From the NCBI GenBank assembly GCA_012521335.1, contig JAAYMM010000050.1:1-34558 (forward strand): a DNA stretch of 34,558 nucleotides. The letters run 5' to 3'. Below, piece by piece: positions 33,223 through 34,558 of the stretch. The number at the start of each line of letters is the position of its first letter. The first letter of the stretch is position 1. The notes beneath the pieces were generated by a model. It did no database searches. It saw nothing but the letters and a program-made list of their open reading frames with translations, and was not told where the DNA came from. Source of the stretch: Bacillota bacterium. GTDB lineage: Bacteria > Bacillota > Limnochordia > Darwinibacteriales > Darwinibacteriaceae. The position numbers were made by a program, and so were the translations under genes.

Positions 33223-34226
33223 GTGTAACTTGCGATAAACTGCGTACGGTTGGCGATCCGGTCCAGGGAATCCAAGGTCTCGCCCGTACCCCGCACCACG
33301 CAGCTGAGGGGATCCTCAGCCAGGGTGACCGGGACTCCTGTTTTTTCTTGGATGAGCCGGGCCATGCCGTCCAGCAGCGCCCCGCCGCCTGTGAGGGCCA
33401 TGCCCTTGTTCACAATGTCCGCGGCCAGTTCAGGCGGAGTGATCTCCAAAACACTGCGGATAGCATCCACAATGGTGATCAGCTGCTCCTCCAAGGCCGG
33501 GTAGATATCTAAGGAACTGATTTCCACCGTGGCCGGCAGGCCGGTGACCAGATCGCGGCCGCGGATGGACATCTTCCGGTCGGCTGTGGGGTAGGCGCTG
33601 GCAATGGTGATCTTAATGTCTTCAGCGGTGCGCTCACCGATGGCCAGGTTGTACACCTTTTTCACATGGCGGCGGATGGCTTCTTCCATATGAATGCCGC
33701 CCACGCGCACCGACTGGCTTGTCACCTCGGAGCCCAAAGAAATCACGGCGATATCAGTCGTACCGCCGCCAATATCCACAACCATACTGCCGCTGGGGGC
33801 CGCAATATCCAACCCGCAGCCAACCGCAGCAGCAATGGGTTCAGTGACTAAGTGCACTTCTTTGGCTCCAGCCAGGTTCGCAGCCTCGATCACCGCGCGC
33901 TTTTCCACTGTGGTAATCCCTGAGGGAACGCAGACCATCACACGGGGCCGAAATCCCCGTCCGGCTGCCTTGCGGATAAAATACTTGAGGATCTCCTCAG
34001 TAATGGTAAAGTCGGCAATTACCCCTTCTTTCATGGGCCTGATGGCCTGGATATTCCCAGGGGTGCGCCCGATCATCTCCCGGGCCTCTTCACCGATAGC
34101 GCAGATCTTCTGTGTATTGACATCGACGGCCACCACCGCGGGTTCGTGGATGACAACGCCTTTGCCGCGCACGTGCACTAATATGTTCGCAGTACCCAAA
34201 TCAATTCCAATATCTCTGCCAAACAC
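33210..34226 (-). CDS. mbl: Rod-shape actin-like protein, Mbl-type MreB
   Basis: A 338-residue bacterial actin of the MreB family that guides lateral cell-wall synthesis. Marks are DIGIDLGTANILVHVRGKG (phosphate 1), VVDIGGGTTDIAVISLGSEV (phosphate 2), IGERTAEDIKI and LTGGGALLDGMARLI (adenosine). It is encoded directly after spoIIID and before flgF, which is the Mbl position in Bacillus; that supports mbl rather than the mreB-mreCD copy. The GTG start at 34226 is behind AGAGGGGG and gives the normal N-terminus; the frame begins 10 codons earlier at an ATG without a ribosome site. Confidence 0.95.
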   Translation of the reverse strand: MFGRDIGIDLGTANILVHVRGKGVVIHEPAVVAVDVNTQKICAIGEEAREMIGRTPGNIQAIRPMKEGVIADFTITEEILKYFIRKAAGRGFRPRVMVCVPSGITTVEKRAVIEAANLAGAKEVHLVTEPIAAAVGCGLDIAAPSGSMVVDIGGGTTDIAVISLGSEVTSQSVRVGGIHMEEAIRRHVKKVYNLAIGERTAEDIKITIASAYPTADRKMSIRGRDLVTGLPATVEISSLDIYPALEEQLITIVDAIRSVLEITPPELAADIVNKGMALTGGGALLDGMARLIQEKTGVPVTLAEDPLSCVVRGTGETLDSLDRIANRTQFIASYTRAR

Positions 34227-34313
34227 TATTTGTCCCCCTCTGCAGACACTCCGCATAGCTCAATGCCTTAGTGTTCGCCACAGAAGGGGCAAATCCTTTT
34301 TTCGCCAGACAAT

Positions 34314-34558
34314 CTACGAGGCCCGGCTGGCTTTGCTCACCCCGTACTTGCGCTTGGTTGCCTCACCGCCCCGAATGTGCCGTTCCGACTTATTTATCTC
34401 AAGAACCTTTTTCACCTGTTCGGCCAGTTCCTTGTTGATGCGTGGTAAGCGCTCGGTCACGTCTTTATGCACTGTGCTCTTGCTTACCCCAAAGACCAGA
34501 GCCGCCTGCCGCACAGTGGCGTTGGTTTTCACAATATAGAGGCTAACGTCCACTAACC
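34314..34558 (-). CDS. spoIIID: Sporulation transcription factor SpoIIID, 5' end cut by the window
   Basis: The DNA-binding regulator of mother-cell genes in sporulation. Visible residues hold the helix-turn-helix TVRQAALVFGVSKSTVHKDV followed by ERLPRINKELAEQVKKVLEI and RHIRGGEATKRKYGVSK, matching SpoIIID closely. Bacillus SpoIIID has about 93 residues with roughly 12 more at the N-terminus, so the true start is probably beyond 34558; a GTG at 34553 could start a shorter protein but lacks a visible ribosome site. It shows the organism belongs to a spore-forming lineage. Confidence 0.94.
   Translation of the reverse strand, partial: LVDVSLYIVKTNATVRQAALVFGVSKSTVHKDVTERLPRINKELAEQVKKVLEINKSERHIRGGEATKRKYGVSKASRAS

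Noticed and set aside
1-34558. CRISPR array, insertion sequence, prophage or integrated element
   Set aside because: No regularly spaced repeats, transposase or integrase genes were seen, and the gene content is a continuous set of envelope and motility genes.

Overview
The window is one cell-envelope and motility region of a spore-forming Firmicute (Bacillota) that has an outer membrane. Nearly every gene lies on the minus strand, so transcription runs from high to low coordinates. Two sets of genes point to this kind of organism. The right end carries spoIIID, an Mbl-type mreB and two FlgF/FlgG-type genes in the spoIIID-mbl-flhO-flhP order known from Bacillus. The rest holds BamA, Skp/OmpH-like chaperones, LptA, LptC, LptD, LptF/G and LptB, an LpxB-like enzyme, an SLH-domain porin of OmpM type, and the flagellar P- and L-ring genes flgI and flgH, which only make sense with an outer membrane. 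The DNA is GC-rich by eye and GTG starts are common. A Limnochordia-like diderm Firmicute fits best; Negativicutes are an alternative. The lineage is an inference.

Layout in transcription order. (1) 34558-33210: spoIIID (cut by the window edge) and mbl, closed by a terminator. (2) 33203-28550: a near-perfect sigma-28 (FliA/SigD) promoter, then flgF (apparently with an AUA start codon), flgG, flgA, flgH, flgI and flgJ, closed by a strong terminator. (3) 28489-23436: a phosphodiester-glycosidase-family protein, an S55 (SpoIVB-like) peptidase-domain protein and bamA, closed by a terminator. (4) 23431-22291: a sigma-A promoter, then two small secreted Skp-type genes and a terminator. (5) 22203-17147: a small beta-barrel protein, lptF/G, lptD, lptC and lptA, tightly packed. 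(6) 17112-14176: a sigma-A promoter, then an unusual 707-residue ABC permease and its ATPase. (7) 14077-10970: a possible 32-codon ORF overlapping an lpxB-like gene, then lptB and a DUF3084 protein. (8) 10969-8309: a promoter with a roughly 290-base leader, the SLH-domain porin and a terminator. (9) 8264-5486: a YqgF/RuvX-fold nuclease, a probable outer-membrane protein and a secreted repeat protein. (10) 5443-1: an exopolysaccharide export and control operon with a nine-SLBB export protein, a Wzz-type co-polymerase, a tyrosine kinase and the start of a PHP-type tyrosine phosphatase.

Together the genes build and attach an outer membrane. BamA and the Skp-like proteins fold barrels, the Lpt proteins move a glycolipid outward, the SLH porin can tie the membrane to the wall, and FlgI/FlgH let the flagellar rod cross it. 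The EPS operon secretes a polymer through the same envelope.

The most unusual items are the ABC permease (MacB/LolC-like topology plus a C-terminal EAA-like loop), the Lpt/LpxB cluster without lpxA, lpxC or lpxD nearby, the nine-SLBB export protein, the altered Walker motifs of the tyrosine kinase, the AUA start of flgF beside its sigma-28 promoter, and the folded leader of the porin gene. No tRNA, rRNA, CRISPR array, insertion sequence or prophage was seen.
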